From assembly GCA_947497315.1 (NCBI GenBank), contig CANMFX010000002.1:310001-374000 (forward strand): 64,000 nt of DNA, given 5' to 3'. This DNA comes from an uncultured Sphingomonadaceae bacterium. GTDB taxonomy: Bacteria > Pseudomonadota > Alphaproteobacteria > Sphingomonadales > Sphingomonadaceae. Of this stretch, positions 26,059-35,353 are shown one piece after another. How positions within the stretch are numbered: position 1 is the stretch's first letter; every line of letters starts with the position of its first letter. The notes below the pieces were generated by a model. The model was given only the letters and a program-made list of their open reading frames with translations, did not search any database and had not been told where the DNA came from. The translations under genes were made by a program, and so were the position numbers.

Positions 26059-27000
26059 ATGCGAGCTTTGGGATTGATACTGGCGACCGCAACGCTTGCG
26101 ATGCCAGCACTTGCACAAGATACGGAGAAGAGCTGGTATCCTAGCAAATACGGTGCGGAAGATACCAAAGGCGCGATGAACAATTTGTCGCCGGAAGCCA
26201 CAGTAAACGCCGCCAAGCTGGTCAAGACCGGCAAGACTTATGCCTTGGGCGTGGTGACTGGGCCGACGACACCTGCCTATCCGCCGCGATCCTATAGCGC
26301 GACGGTGCTGCAGAGTAATGATGGGCAGGGCGGTTCGATGGGCGCAAACAAAGTTACAGCCCATGATGATATCATTCACAGCTGGGTGGGCATCGGGACG
26401 CAGATTGACGGCTTTGCACATCTTGGCATCGACCATAAATATTATAATGGCGTGAAGGGCAGCGATCTTTATCAGCCCCAGGGCGTGACGAAATATGGCA
26501 CGGAGACCATCCTGCCAACCGCCACGAGAGGTGTGCTGCTCGACATGACCAAACATTATGGCAAGGCGGTTGTTGATCCGGGTACGGCGTTTAACCGTGC
26601 GGAGATTGAAGCGGCAGCCAAGGCGGCTGGTGTAACGATAGGCAAGGGCGATGTCGTGCTGTTCCACACCGGCTGGATGACAAAAAGCGAGAGCGATCCG
26701 CAGGGCTTTATTGCGCAGCAGCCAGGGTTGGGCGTCGAAGGCGCGGAATATCTCGCGTCGCTAGATGTCGTGATGGTGGGTGCGGATACCGCAGCGCTGG
26801 AGGCAATTCCGTTTGAAGACCCGACCAAGCCGTTTGTAGTGCACCAGACCCTGCTGACCAAACATGGCGTGCATATTCTGGAGAGCATCAATACGGCCGA
26901 GCTTGCCAAGGATGGCGCGACCGAATTCATGTTTGTGTTGGGCCAGCCACGCTTTAAGGGCGCGGTGCAGATGGTGATCAATCCGGTGGCTATTCGCTAG
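26059..27000 (+). CDS. Secreted cyclase-family (kynurenine formamidase-like) hydrolase
   Basis: A 313-residue protein with a signal peptide (MRALGLILATATLAMPALA). The cyclase/KynB fold is shown by NNLSPEATVNAAKLVKTGK, then VGIGTQIDGFAHLG and GVLLDMTKH. The usual metal motif HxGTHxDxPxH appears as GxGTQxDxxxH: the aspartate and last histidine are kept, two histidines are replaced. This variant is known as a large subfamily. Substrate unknown; the export signal argues against a cytosolic tryptophan pathway role. Confidence 0.78.
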   Translation: MRALGLILATATLAMPALAQDTEKSWYPSKYGAEDTKGAMNNLSPEATVNAAKLVKTGKTYALGVVTGPTTPAYPPRSYSATVLQSNDGQGGSMGANKVTAHDDIIHSWVGIGTQIDGFAHLGIDHKYYNGVKGSDLYQPQGVTKYGTETILPTATRGVLLDMTKHYGKAVVDPGTAFNRAEIEAAAKAAGVTIGKGDVVLFHTGWMTKSESDPQGFIAQQPGLGVEGAEYLASLDVVMVGADTAALEAIPFEDPTKPFVVHQTLLTKHGVHILESINTAELAKDGATEFMFVLGQPRFKGAVQMVINPVAIR

Positions 27001-27033
27001 CTTAAAATCAATGCGGCAGGACGCTTTAGCTGA

Positions 27034-27480
27034 TTATTCCGGTTGTGGTGCGTATAGAGCTTCCACCTCTGCACCGGTCAGGTTTTTGGTCTGTTCGGCC
27101 AGGCTGTAATAGTCGGGCTTGTCATCAATATAGACCTGTGTCGTGAAGTTCAGGCCCTCTTCATTGTCGAAAATAGCGCTGGCGATCATATATTGGCCGG
27201 GTTCCTTCAGCCGGTAGAACAGGTTGGTACCGCAGGTCTTGCAGAAGCCGCGCTCGGCCCATTCGGAGGAGTTGTAGACTGCAATATGATCTTCGCCGGT
27301 AATGGTGACATTGTTGCCGCAATCCAGCTCAAAGGCCGGACCACCGCCCCACCGCCGGCACATGTGGCAATGGCAGACGCCAACCTCTGTGCTGGCCTGA
27401 TGCGCGGTAATCTGGACCGCGCCGCACAGGCAATGGCCTTGACGCTTGGTGGTTTCGGGTGGCTTGGGGGCATCGGTCAT
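27034..27480 (-). CDS. GFA-family zinc protein
   Basis: A 148-residue protein of the glutathione-dependent formaldehyde-activating (GFA) fold. Three zinc-ligand clusters are seen: HCLCGAV, CHCHMCRRWGGG and GFCKTCGTNL. Most family members have no proven formaldehyde activity. A second GFA gene lies at 34940-35344. The start at 27480 is preferred, with AGGAGAGCGACG ahead of it, over the upstream frame start at 27507. Confidence 0.85.
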   Translation of the reverse strand: MTDAPKPPETTKRQGHCLCGAVQITAHQASTEVGVCHCHMCRRWGGGPAFELDCGNNVTITGEDHIAVYNSSEWAERGFCKTCGTNLFYRLKEPGQYMIASAIFDNEEGLNFTTQVYIDDKPDYYSLAEQTKNLTGAEVEALYAPQPE

Positions 27481-27575
27481 CGTCGCTCTCCTGTTGATCC
27501 GTCCCATGATTATATGCCGAAACGAGAGAGGATCAATTGACCGAGGTCAACGCACAAGCAAGTCCACCAAAGCGC

Positions 27576-27725
27576 TTATGACAGGGCCGGTATGATCCAG
27601 ACAAAGGACATCGCGATCAGTGCGGCAAACAGGGAAACCGCCAATACCCATCGCACCCCTTGCGGTCGGGTCTTGTTGCTGGCTTCCTTCTCTGTAACTA
27701 AGATTTCATCTCCATGGCGTTCCAT
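27576..27725 (-). CDS. 49-residue single-pass membrane protein
   Basis: A short gene encoding MERHGDEILVTEKEASNKTR followed by a hydrophobic segment (WVLAVSLFAALIAMSFVWII). It has a clear GGAAGGAAGG ribosome site. The charged N-terminus and single membrane helix match a family of small sphingomonad proteins without a name. It is divergent from the GPH transporter gene. Function unknown. Confidence 0.7.
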   Translation of the reverse strand: MERHGDEILVTEKEASNKTRPQGVRWVLAVSLFAALIAMSFVWIIPALS

Positions 27726-27887
27726 TGGGCCTTCCTTCCAAAATTGCCCTCCGCATTGGGGTATAGCACGAATTAGGCGGCGCTGCAGAGATTTGTCCCG
27801 GTGCGCAAGTGCTTGTAAATGGCCGCAGCCTGTTTAGGGTCTGCCGCCAGAGCGCAACCAATAACGCGCCGACAAGCTGGGGGGATT

Positions 27888-29339
27888 ATGAACGCATCAG
27901 CGGTTGCAATGGATACGAAGCCATCGATTGGGACGAAACTGGCTTATGGTTTTGGATCCGTCGCATACGGGATCAAAGACGGCGGGTTTCAGTATCTTCT
28001 GTTGCTATTTTATGCGCAAGTCATTGGTCTAAATGCCCAACTGGTCGGGCTGGCCATCATGATAGCATTGATTGCAGACGCGCTCAGCGATCCGATTGTC
28101 GGCTATTGGTCGGACAATTTCCGGTCCAAATGGGGTCGTCGCCATCCGTTTATGTATGCCGCGGCCGTGCCCGTGGCGATCAGCTATTACTTCCTGTGGA
28201 ACCCACCCGAAAGCTGGAGCAATACGCAGCTCTTCTGGTATGTGTTGTTGCTATCCATCCTCATCCGGACGTTCATCACGATATATGAAACGCCCAGCAC
28301 GGCGCTGGCACCAGAGATGACGCAGGATTATGATGAGCGCAGTTCGGTGATCAGTTTTCGCTGGTTCTTCGGTTGGCTTGGCGGCAACACCATGGCGATT
28401 GCAATGTTCATCCTGATCTTTCCCGCCTTCGTGACAGCGGCAATCAGCAATGGCCAATTTAATCGAGACGCTTATGCTCTCTACGGGTTTATTGCGTCGC
28501 TGGTAATGTTTGCGGCGATTATGATATCGGCGCTGGGGACGCATCATCTTATCCCCAAATTGCGGGCACCGCCGGCGAAACGCAGGATTACGCCAGGTCT
28601 GATGTTTCGAGAGATTTTTGAGACATTATCGAGCCGGTCCTTTGCGGCACTGTTCTTTGCAAGCCTATTGGGTTTTATCGCCTCCGGTCTCGCGGGTGGT
28701 TTGAACTTCTATTTTGCCACCTATTTCTGGGGCTTTGGTCCAGAACAAATCGGGCTTATTTCCATTTGTGTCACGTTCTCGACCTTTATCGGACTGTTTC
28801 TGGCGCCCTATGTAACCCGCACAATTGGCAAGAAACGCGGTGCGATAATAATCGGGCTGATCGCTTTCATCGGGTCACCGACACCGATCATGCTGCGAGT
28901 ATTTGACGTGCTGCCGGGCAATGAATCGCCGTTTGTTTTCTGGTTTGTTCTGGTTGCTACGACAATCGATGTCGGTCTGATCATCTGTTACCAGATCTTG
29001 GCCTCATCAATGATCGCTGACCTGGTCGAACAGGCGGAACTGAAAACCGGGCGGCGCTCGGAAGGGATATTCTTTGCCGCCACGACCTTCATCCGCAAAT
29101 GCGGCGTTGGGGTTGGGATCATATTGGCGAGCAGCGTACTGGGGATTGTCGGCCTGCAATCGGGTGCGGGACAAGGAGATGTTTCTGCAGAGACGCTCTG
29201 GCGGCTGGGCGCGGTCTATGTACCCCTGATCCTCGCACTGTGGATGACGATGATCGCGGTGATCAGCATGTACAAGCTAGACCGTGCGGGTCATGAAGAA
29301 AATCTGCGGAAGTTGAGTGAAAGGGCATCTAAAAATTAG
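27888..29339 (+). CDS. GPH-family sodium/sugar symporter (MFS)
   Basis: A 483-residue, 12-helix transporter of the glycoside-pentoside-hexuronide:cation symporter family. YGFGSVAYGIKDGGFQYLLL and the loop DALSDPIVGYWSDNFRSKWG, followed by RRHPFMY, are characteristic. The substrate could be a glycoside or an organic solute and cannot be read. The start at 27888 has GGGGGATT upstream and removes an unlikely upstream extension. Its stop overlaps the DoxX stop on the opposite strand by four bases. Confidence 0.88.
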   Translation: MNASAVAMDTKPSIGTKLAYGFGSVAYGIKDGGFQYLLLLFYAQVIGLNAQLVGLAIMIALIADALSDPIVGYWSDNFRSKWGRRHPFMYAAAVPVAISYYFLWNPPESWSNTQLFWYVLLLSILIRTFITIYETPSTALAPEMTQDYDERSSVISFRWFFGWLGGNTMAIAMFILIFPAFVTAAISNGQFNRDAYALYGFIASLVMFAAIMISALGTHHLIPKLRAPPAKRRITPGLMFREIFETLSSRSFAALFFASLLGFIASGLAGGLNFYFATYFWGFGPEQIGLISICVTFSTFIGLFLAPYVTRTIGKKRGAIIIGLIAFIGSPTPIMLRVFDVLPGNESPFVFWFVLVATTIDVGLIICYQILASSMIADLVEQAELKTGRRSEGIFFAATTFIRKCGVGVGIILASSVLGIVGLQSGAGQGDVSAETLWRLGAVYVPLILALWMTMIAVISMYKLDRAGHEENLRKLSERASKN

Positions 29340-29770
29340 CTGGTTTTCGGTTTGAACGGCCAGTTGATGACGTTGCCAGCGATCAATGCCCACCAGATGA
29401 AGACGGGTTGAAATAACAATCGCGGGCCGTGATAGGCCCAGCTCGCAGTTTCTCCTCCGATGGCGATATTGTTGATCGCATGATTGACGTTCGCTGGATA
29501 GACGCAAAGCGCATAAAGGGCGAGCCCGATACCGGCGGCATAGCGGATATGCGGAATGAGTTTGGGCGGTACAAGAAGGCCAATGGCTCCAGCTATTTCC
29601 GCAACACCTGTCAGAAAAACCACCTGTTCCGGGAACAGCACCCAGTCAGGCGTGATTGCCATAAAGCCCTCCGGGCTGCGGATATGGGCGATCCCTGCGA
29701 GCAGATAAAAGACGGCCAATAAAATGCGAAACCCCCTGCGCAAAAGAGAGTCCTGACCACGATAGCTCAC
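29336..29770 (-). CDS. DoxX-family membrane protein
   Basis: A 144-residue membrane protein with four hydrophobic helices. LLAVFYLLAGIAHI and FLTGVAEIAGAIGLLV are typical of DoxX. The frame is open upstream, but GTG at 29770 overlaps the channel gene stop as GTGA, so I take it as start. DoxX proteins are small membrane proteins linked to redox or sulfur metabolism in some bacteria. Co-translation with the ion channel is unexplained. Confidence 0.75.
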   Translation of the reverse strand: MSYRGQDSLLRRGFRILLAVFYLLAGIAHIRSPEGFMAITPDWVLFPEQVVFLTGVAEIAGAIGLLVPPKLIPHIRYAAGIGLALYALCVYPANVNHAINNIAIGGETASWAYHGPRLLFQPVFIWWALIAGNVINWPFKPKTS

Positions 29771-30195
29771 CGGCTTCTGCCCATCCTTGCAACAACGGTT
29801 ACAAAGAAAGCAGTGGACCAACCTAGCAGGATGATACCGTTGACACCTTCTATCGCTGCGACCATCCGCCAGGCTTCGGCAAAACCATCATCATCATAGC
29901 CGGTGGTCGCATATGTAATGGTCGAGAAATAGATCGCGTCCGACAGCGTGGGAAGGGCATCGAGTAGCAGGTAGACAAAGGCATAAGCCCAAATCTCAAT
30001 GCCATGCAGGGCGAATAGTCCGAGCACCAGCATCAGTGTAACGGATATACCGCGCAGTGACATCGGATGGATATGTTCTTCCGCCTCTTCGCGGGCCTCG
30101 ACCCTCAAAAGACGAGCAAGGGCAAGGATGCCAGCGCCGTGAATGATAACGGTGAGCAGAACCATCGCAGTGCTGACAAGAAGGGCCGGAAGCAT
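29767..30195 (-). CDS. Two-TM ion-channel-like protein with atypical filter
   Basis: A 142-residue protein with a first helix, a second near 55, a pore-loop segment DAIYFSTITYATTGYDDDGF near residue 90, and a last helix. The layout is that of two-TM potassium channels (Ion_trans_2), where the filter normally reads TxGYGD. Here it is TTGYDD. The change from Gly to Asp may alter or abolish potassium selectivity. Coupled to the DoxX gene. Confidence 0.72.
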   Translation of the reverse strand: MLPALLVSTAMVLLTVIIHGAGILALARLLRVEAREEAEEHIHPMSLRGISVTLMLVLGLFALHGIEIWAYAFVYLLLDALPTLSDAIYFSTITYATTGYDDDGFAEAWRMVAAIEGVNGIILLGWSTAFFVTVVARMGRSR

Positions 30196-30244
30196 GACTT
30201 TACAGTGAGCAACTAACGATCAAGGCGTCAAGGCATGATTACGC

Positions 30245-30895
30245 CTAATCGCCCCACGGCGGTGGCGGGGCCTCGACTGGTTTTGAGAGATCAAACTCGA
30301 CGCGGAAGAAGCGACCGCCGAAAGTTTCCGGGCGGCGCAGCTCATATGCAAAGCGGGCGTCTTGCTGACCAGGCGGGCTGATCTCTACCGCCCATGTGTT
30401 AGTGACGGATTGATCAAGGCCCTCTACCTTAAACAGCGTAATAGATTCTTCATCAACGGGGAATTCCTGACGCTCTGCGGTTCCCTCTGCGCTGGTATCG
30501 CCGCCATAATTACTGACTGCATCCAGTGATCCATCTTCGTGGCGATGGCGATGTTTCAGACGCAGGCCGTCCTCGGTACGCGTGATGATCCACGTCCGCG
30601 AACGGTTCCAACTGCCATCGGCGTTGCTGATATGAAAGGGGATTTGAATCTCTGTCTGATCGCAGGTCGCGACATGCATGATCATCGGTTGACCCATCAT
30701 ATCCGCGTCGGCTTCCTGATCGGAAACCAGCTGTCCCGGATAAGCCTTGTCACAAAGCAGCGATAGACGTTCAAAATAAACATCCTGCGGTGAAGGATCG
30801 GGTGCGACCGGCGGATCGCCCGGTTCACAAGCGGACAGGGTTATGGTGAGGACAGCGGCGCAGGCAGCGCCTCCAAATTTAAATGTCTGTTTCAT
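30245..30895 (-). CDS. Lipoprotein of unknown function
   Basis: A 216-residue predicted lipoprotein: lipobox LSAC (Cys23) followed by a proline-rich linker. The body (FERLSLLCDKAYPGQLVSDQ, SRTWIITRTEDGLRLKHRHR, RFFRVEFDL) reads as a beta-rich, lipocalin-like secreted domain, but I do not recognise the family. The C-terminus is proline-rich (VEAPPPPW). Probably monocistronic. Confidence 0.65.
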   Translation of the reverse strand: MKQTFKFGGAACAAVLTITLSACEPGDPPVAPDPSPQDVYFERLSLLCDKAYPGQLVSDQEADADMMGQPMIMHVATCDQTEIQIPFHISNADGSWNRSRTWIITRTEDGLRLKHRHRHEDGSLDAVSNYGGDTSAEGTAERQEFPVDEESITLFKVEGLDQSVTNTWAVEISPPGQQDARFAYELRRPETFGGRFFRVEFDLSKPVEAPPPPWGD

Positions 30896-31252
30896 AGGAT
30901 AAAGCGCTACACTTTATCGACGGTAAGGGAAAGAGTCGCGGTGGCTGCTGGAGCTGCACTGGATATTGTTGTTAGGATTAGGCCCATTAACTTTGACAAT
31001 GGCGGCCATTGCACTGGTTTCGACGCCATAAAAGCCCACGTTAACGTATCCGGCGGGTTAAGCCGTTTGCTAAGTGTGCGCTAGGCTGCTACGGCCATCG
31101 CAGCTAATAATCGCGTACGACGAAATTCTTGTTTCGCGGCTGGTAAAGCAGCCCGCATGCTCTTTTTTCCTTTTTCTCGACGTTTGGCGACCCCGTCTGA
31201 CGCGGCCGAAAGGCCGGGCAGGCACCACTAAGTAATGAATAGGAATAAGAAT
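30896..31252. other. Long cold-shock leader region
   Basis: This 357-base gap precedes the cold-shock gene. TTGACA at 30993-30998 has no good -10 at normal spacing. ACGTTAACGT at 31038-31047 is a 10-bp palindrome. Between about 31130 and 31195 the strand is rich in CU tracts. A GNRA-type hairpin sits just before the start. A long 5' leader is common for cspA-type genes and controls their mRNA at low temperature. Confidence 0.45.
31203..31216 (+). promoter_or_regulatory. GAAA-tetraloop hairpin in the cold-shock leader
   Basis: CGGCC (31203-31207) and GGCCG (31212-31216) pair around GAAA, a classic stable tetraloop. It ends 36 bases before the start codon. It may act as an mRNA thermosensor or stabiliser; this is inference from position and structure. 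Confidence 0.45.
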
Positions 31253-31459
31253 ATGCCTACAGGCACAGTAAAATTTTTCAATGCAGACAAAGGCTATGGA
31301 TTTATCGCCCCTGAAGATGGCGGCGATGACAGCTTCGTGCACATCACAGCTGTTCAAGCTGCTGGTATGCAGACGCTCGAAAAAGAGCAACGCATCACCT
31401 ATGAAATTGAGACCGGAAACAATGGCAAGAAAGCGGCTGTAAATCTTCAGCAGGCTTAA
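31253..31459 (+). CDS. cspA: Cold-shock protein
   Basis: A 68-residue cold-shock domain protein. GTVKFFNADKGYGFIAPEDG contains RNP-1 and DSFVHITAV RNP-2. It binds single-stranded RNA and melts secondary structure at low temperature. The start at 31253 with AGGAATAAG upstream gives the normal MPTGTVKFF N-terminus; the open frame begins six codons earlier. A rho-independent terminator follows. The leader contains a stable hairpin. Confidence 0.95.
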   Translation: MPTGTVKFFNADKGYGFIAPEDGGDDSFVHITAVQAAGMQTLEKEQRITYEIETGNNGKKAAVNLQQA

Positions 31460-31494
31460 CGCTATTGGTCTTTATGGCCGGTAACTATCTGAAG

Positions 31495-31528
31495 GGGCGG
31501 GACGGCTTTTGCTTTCCCGCCCTTTTTT
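31495..31528 (+). terminator. Rho-independent terminator after cspA
   Basis: GGGCGGGA (31495-31502) pairs perfectly with TCCCGCCC (31515-31522), loop of 12 bases, followed by TTTTTT. This is the clearest plus-strand terminator in the window. Confidence 0.88.
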
Positions 31529-31589
31529 GTCTGTCCTACCGGCGGATCGATATGTATTGTCATTTCTTGACATTATCTGGGGCAAGAAC

Positions 31590-32573
31590 ATGAAAACTAC
31601 GCTGCGTATTTTATTGGCTTTGATCGTTATATTGATCGCAGCGTTTTTCATATTCCGTACACCGGATACGGATCGTGCGGAAATGATCGCCAAATATAGC
31701 AATGATGCGTCGCAATTTATCGACGACGGCGTCGGCGGACAAATTCATTATCGTGATGAAGGCAATAAGGAGGGACCAGCGATCTTGCTGATCCACGGTT
31801 CCAACAGTCTGCTGCAGACATGGGAACCGGTTGTGGCTTTGCTAGGCGACAAATATCGACTGATCTCACTTGATCTATACGGCCATGGTCTGACCGGTCC
31901 TCAGGCAAGCGGCGATTATAGCGCTGATGCAAATATCGCCGCGGCGACTAAGGTGCTTGATACGGTGGGTGTCGAAAAGGCTTACTGGGTCGGTAATAGC
32001 ATGGGCGGCTGGTTGTCATGGCGTGCCGGTTTAGCCGTTCCTGAGCGCGTTTCAGGACTTGTTTTGATCGACGCATCAGGCGCCCAAACGGATGAGAAAA
32101 TAAAACCTTATCTGGGCGCAAGATTGGCTCGTTCGTCTCTCGGGCAGCTGCTGTTACCTGAAATTACGCCAAAATTTCTGGTGCGCTCATCATTGGAAGA
32201 AAATTTTGCACAACCTGAACGTCTGACCGACGAACTGGTGACGCGCTATTGGGAGTTGCTACGCTTTCCCGGCAATCGTCAGGCTTCAGTCGCGCGCGGA
32301 AAAACGGCACGCGAACCTGAAAAGTGGGCGGAGGCCGGGAATCTGAAGATGCCCGTCCTGCTGCTATGGGGTGAACAGGATAAGGTTATCCCGGTGTCTC
32401 ACGCCAAGGCTTTTGAAGAAGCTATCCCGGGGTCAAAGCTGATCATCTATAAAGATGCCGGACATCTGCCGATGGAAGAAACACCTGACCAGGTGGCGCG
32501 GGATATCGGTACCTGGATCGAAGGAACCGAAGCATTGAAGGTGCAGGAAGCAGAATTGGAAGCGGCCAGCTAG
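31590..32573 (+). CDS. Membrane-anchored alpha/beta hydrolase
   Basis: A 327-residue hydrolase with an N-terminal membrane anchor (residues 5-23, [18 protein letters not shown]). Nucleophile S137 is in GNSMGGW, the oxyanion motif is [10 protein letters not shown], and the late [11 protein letters not shown] supplies the histidine. It is most like epoxide-hydrolase and hydroxyester-type enzymes. The start at 31590 follows TCTGGGG and avoids 27 upstream codons that do not look coding. It converges on the DUF962 gene, overlapping by four bases. Confidence 0.85.
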   Translation: MKTTLRILLALIVILIAAFFIFRTPDTDRAEMIAKYSNDASQFIDDGVGGQIHYRDEGNKEGPAILLIHGSNSLLQTWEPVVALLGDKYRLISLDLYGHGLTGPQASGDYSADANIAAATKVLDTVGVEKAYWVGNSMGGWLSWRAGLAVPERVSGLVLIDASGAQTDEKIKPYLGARLARSSLGQLLLPEITPKFLVRSSLEENFAQPERLTDELVTRYWELLRFPGNRQASVARGKTAREPEKWAEAGNLKMPVLLLWGEQDKVIPVSHAKAFEEAIPGSKLIIYKDAGHLPMEETPDQVARDIGTWIEGTEALKVQEAELEAAS

Positions 32574-32917
32574 GCGTCTTCCACGCCGGCCTTTTGAAGC
32601 TCCGGCTTCAGGCGTCCGGTGAGCCAAAGTCCCCACATTTTGAAATCTGCGATCAGGGACCACAAGGGATATGTGAAGGTCGCCGGGCGATTTTTTTCGA
32701 TTCTCCAATGGGCTATCCAGGCGAAAAAATAGCCCGCGAGAGGCATAGCCAGCAGCAACAGCCAATTGGTTGTTACGACCGAATAAAAGGCTATCAGGAC
32801 AACCAGACTGGTTCCGACATAATGCAGATTGCGCGTCGCCGGTTTGGCATGCTCCTGCAAATAGAACGGCCAGAATGTATCAAAGCTCTGATGCTCTTTT
32901 TGCCTGTTGGACGTCAT
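32570..32917 (-). CDS. DUF962/Mpo1-like membrane protein
   Basis: A 115-residue membrane protein. [20 protein letters not shown] and the [20 protein letters not shown] segment match DUF962, whose yeast member Mpo1 is a dioxygenase of 2-hydroxy fatty acids. Conserved histidines are present (H14, H29 and H63 region). The first frame start is at 32935; the ATG at 32917 has AAAGGGG ahead of it. Confidence 0.85.
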   Translation of the reverse strand: MTSNRQKEHQSFDTFWPFYLQEHAKPATRNLHYVGTSLVVLIAFYSVVTTNWLLLLAMPLAGYFFAWIAHWRIEKNRPATFTYPLWSLIADFKMWGLWLTGRLKPELQKAGVEDA

Positions 32918-32955
32918 TGGCTTGGCCCCTTTCATGCTTTATGCGCAATCATAAG

Positions 32956-33660
32956 CTAAACGGGCGGCAAAGACCAGTCGATCGGCGGCAGGCCATTATG
33001 CTCCAGAAAGCTGTTGGTCTTGCTGAAATGCTGACACCCGAAAAAGCCGTTGTGTGCCGAAAGCGGGGATGGGTGCGGTGCCTTTAACACCAGATGCTTG
33101 CCGCCTTGTTCGACGCTTTGGACAAAGCCCGCTTTCTTTTGTGCATAGCTACCCCATAAGAGAAAGACGACGGGCTCTTCCTTCGCCGCGATCAATCGGA
33201 TGATCGCATCGGTGAACTGCTCCCACCCCTTGCCGCGATGCGAGGCCGCTTCTGCCCGCTGAACCGTCAACACGCTGTTGAGTAACAACACGCCTTGCTG
33301 AGCCCAGGATTCCAGAAATCCGTGTTGGGGGCGTGGCATTCCGATATCGCTTTCCAGCTCCTTGTAGATATTGACCAGTGAGGGCGGCGGCCGGACGCCG
33401 GGTTGCACGCTAAAGCAAAGCCCATGCGCTTGCCCCGGGCCATGATAGGGATCTTGCCCCAGGACCACGACACGCACCTTGTCTAGCGGTGTGAGGTCGA
33501 GCGCCCGAAAATATTCGCTTCCCTTGGGAAAGATTGCTTTGCCAGTCGCTTTTTGTTCCAGCAAAAAGGCCCGCAGATTGGCCATATACTCGCTGGAAAA
33601 CTCAGGCTGGAGAGGCATTTTCCAGCTTTCATGCAATTTGATGCGGTCGGTTTCGGTCAT
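32956..33660 (-). CDS. ung: Uracil-DNA glycosylase
   Basis: A 234-residue family-1 enzyme that removes uracil from [16 protein letters not shown] carries the catalytic aspartate (D70); [13 protein letters not shown] contains the catalytic histidine near 193 and the minor-groove loop. Length and motifs are normal. The frame begins at 33708 but the ATG at 33660 gives the usual N-terminus. Divergent from the KAS III gene. Confidence 0.95.
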   Translation of the reverse strand: MTETDRIKLHESWKMPLQPEFSSEYMANLRAFLLEQKATGKAIFPKGSEYFRALDLTPLDKVRVVVLGQDPYHGPGQAHGLCFSVQPGVRPPPSLVNIYKELESDIGMPRPQHGFLESWAQQGVLLLNSVLTVQRAEAASHRGKGWEQFTDAIIRLIAAKEEPVVFLLWGSYAQKKAGFVQSVEQGGKHLVLKAPHPSPLSAHNGFFGCQHFSKTNSFLEHNGLPPIDWSLPPV

Positions 33661-33791
33661 GCCTGACAAATAGCAAGATGTCTGCGATTGGCAATCGGCG
33701 AGCAACACCGCTTGCTAGTTGCCCGTTGGGACTTTACGATATTGGCCAATTATTATTCATTTGTCTTCAAGGTTTAAGAGAATATCGCCCT

Positions 33792-34925
33792 ATGACCAAC
33801 GCTAACATCCCCGTAATTTCTGCCACTGGCCTTTTTACGCCCACCGATCGCATCAGCAATGAAGAACTGGTGTCGAGCTTCAACGCTTATGTTGATTTGC
33901 ATAACAACGAAAATGCCGATGCCATTACCGCTGGTGAGGTCGCCGAATTGCAGCATAGTTCGGTCGAGTTTATCGAAAAGGCATCAGGCATAAAATCGCG
34001 CTTCGTGCTTTCAAAGGATCCGATCCTTGATCCCGAAACCATGTGCCCGCGATTGCCCGAACGGCCCGATGACGAAATCTCCATCCTCGCCGAAATTGGT
34101 GTGAAGGCGGCCGAGCAGGCGCTGGAACGGGCAGGGCGGAAAGCAGAGGATGTCGATGCAATACTCTGTGCCTGTTCCAATCTGCAGCGAGCCTATCCCG
34201 CGATTGCGGTCGAGATTCAGGATGCGCTGGGCATTGGTGACGGTTTCGGCTTTGATATGAATGTTGCCTGTTCTTCTGCGACCTTCGGTATCCAGACTGC
34301 GGCGGATTATATCCGTTCCGGCAGCGCCAAATCGGTATTGGTGATCAATCCTGAAATATGTTCAGGCCATTTGAACTGGCGGGACCGTGACAGCCACTTC
34401 ATCTTTGGAGATGTTGCGACAGCCATATTGGTGGAAGCAAAAGACATCGCTCCGGCAGAGCATTGGGAAATTGTCGGGACCAAGCTCAAGACGCAGTTTT
34501 CGAATAATATCCGTAATAATTTCGGCTTCCTCAATCGAACCAGTCCTGAAACCCGGGATGACGCGGACAAGCTATTTGTCCAGGAAGGGCGCAAGGTCTT
34601 CAAGGAAGTGGTGCCGATGGTCGCCCAGATGATTGTGGATCAAGCAGAGCGGTTGGGTATCGAAAATACTGACCTTAGGCGCCTATGGTTGCATCAGGCC
34701 AATGCCGGGATGAACCGGTTGATCGCGCAGCGTGTGCTTGGTCATGAAGCCAATGATGATGAAAGTCCCACGGTGCTGGATACTTATGCGAATACGTCTT
34801 CGGCTGGGTCAATCATCGCGTTTCACAAGCATAGCGTGGACCTGTCAAACGGTGATATTGGACTTATCTGCTCATTTGGCGCAGGATATTCGGCGGGAAC
34901 GGTTTTCGTTAGAAAAGTCGCATAA
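33792..34925 (+). CDS. Beta-ketoacyl-ACP synthase III-type enzyme
   Basis: A 377-residue thiolase-fold condensing enzyme. The Cys-His-Asn triad is C160 (NVACSSATFG), H301 (LHQAN) and N334 (YANTSSAGS). It is longer than E. coli FabH and belongs to the larger KAS III-like group, some of which start polyketide or unusual lipid synthesis. The start at 33792 is preferred over the open frame from 33678. The GFA gene follows after 14 bases, then two hydrolase genes, suggesting a small lipid-related operon. Confidence 0.85.
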   Translation: MTNANIPVISATGLFTPTDRISNEELVSSFNAYVDLHNNENADAITAGEVAELQHSSVEFIEKASGIKSRFVLSKDPILDPETMCPRLPERPDDEISILAEIGVKAAEQALERAGRKAEDVDAILCACSNLQRAYPAIAVEIQDALGIGDGFGFDMNVACSSATFGIQTAADYIRSGSAKSVLVINPEICSGHLNWRDRDSHFIFGDVATAILVEAKDIAPAEHWEIVGTKLKTQFSNNIRNNFGFLNRTSPETRDDADKLFVQEGRKVFKEVVPMVAQMIVDQAERLGIENTDLRRLWLHQANAGMNRLIAQRVLGHEANDDESPTVLDTYANTSSAGSIIAFHKHSVDLSNGDIGLICSFGAGYSAGTVFVRKVA

Positions 34926-34939
34926 ACGGGGAGAATATT

Positions 34940-35344
34940 ATGACAATGACAGGACAATGCCTTTGCGGGTCGGTAAGCTATAGCGTTAGCGGAGAACCAC
35001 AAATGACCGGCGTCTGTCATTGCAAAAACTGCCAGCGTCAGTCGGGTAGCGCCTATTCCGTATTATTTGGTGTAGCCAATGATCAGCTGAGCATTCAGGG
35101 CGATCTGACAACTTATGAAGATAGTAGCGAAACGGGCAATGTTGTGGAACGGCACTTCTGCGGCAAATGCGGCTCGCCGCTGCTGTCCACGCTGCCAACG
35201 CAGCCTGGCATGACCTTCGTCAAGGCGGGCACGCTGGATGATACCAGCCATCTCAATCCGCAAGTACATTTCTGGACCAAAAGTTCGCAGGACTGGGTGA
35301 CCATTGACCCGAATGTGCCGCAAATGGAAGGCAATCCGGGTTAG
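34940..35344 (+). CDS. Second GFA-family zinc protein
   Basis: A 134-residue GFA-fold protein with zinc ligands in QCLCGSV, CHCKNCQRQSGS and HFCGKCGSPLL. It is clearly distinct from the copy at 27034-27480 and closer to the short bacterial group. It lies between the KAS III gene and the tandem hydrolases, with short spacers. Role unknown; no adjacent formaldehyde dehydrogenase is present, so the family name should not be taken literally. Confidence 0.85.
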   Translation: MTMTGQCLCGSVSYSVSGEPQMTGVCHCKNCQRQSGSAYSVLFGVANDQLSIQGDLTTYEDSSETGNVVERHFCGKCGSPLLSTLPTQPGMTFVKAGTLDDTSHLNPQVHFWTKSSQDWVTIDPNVPQMEGNPG

Positions 35345-35353
35345 GAACGGGCC

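Noticed and set aside
30993-30998. TTGACA as a cold-shock promoter
   Set aside because: There is no acceptable -10 hexamer 15-19 bases downstream.
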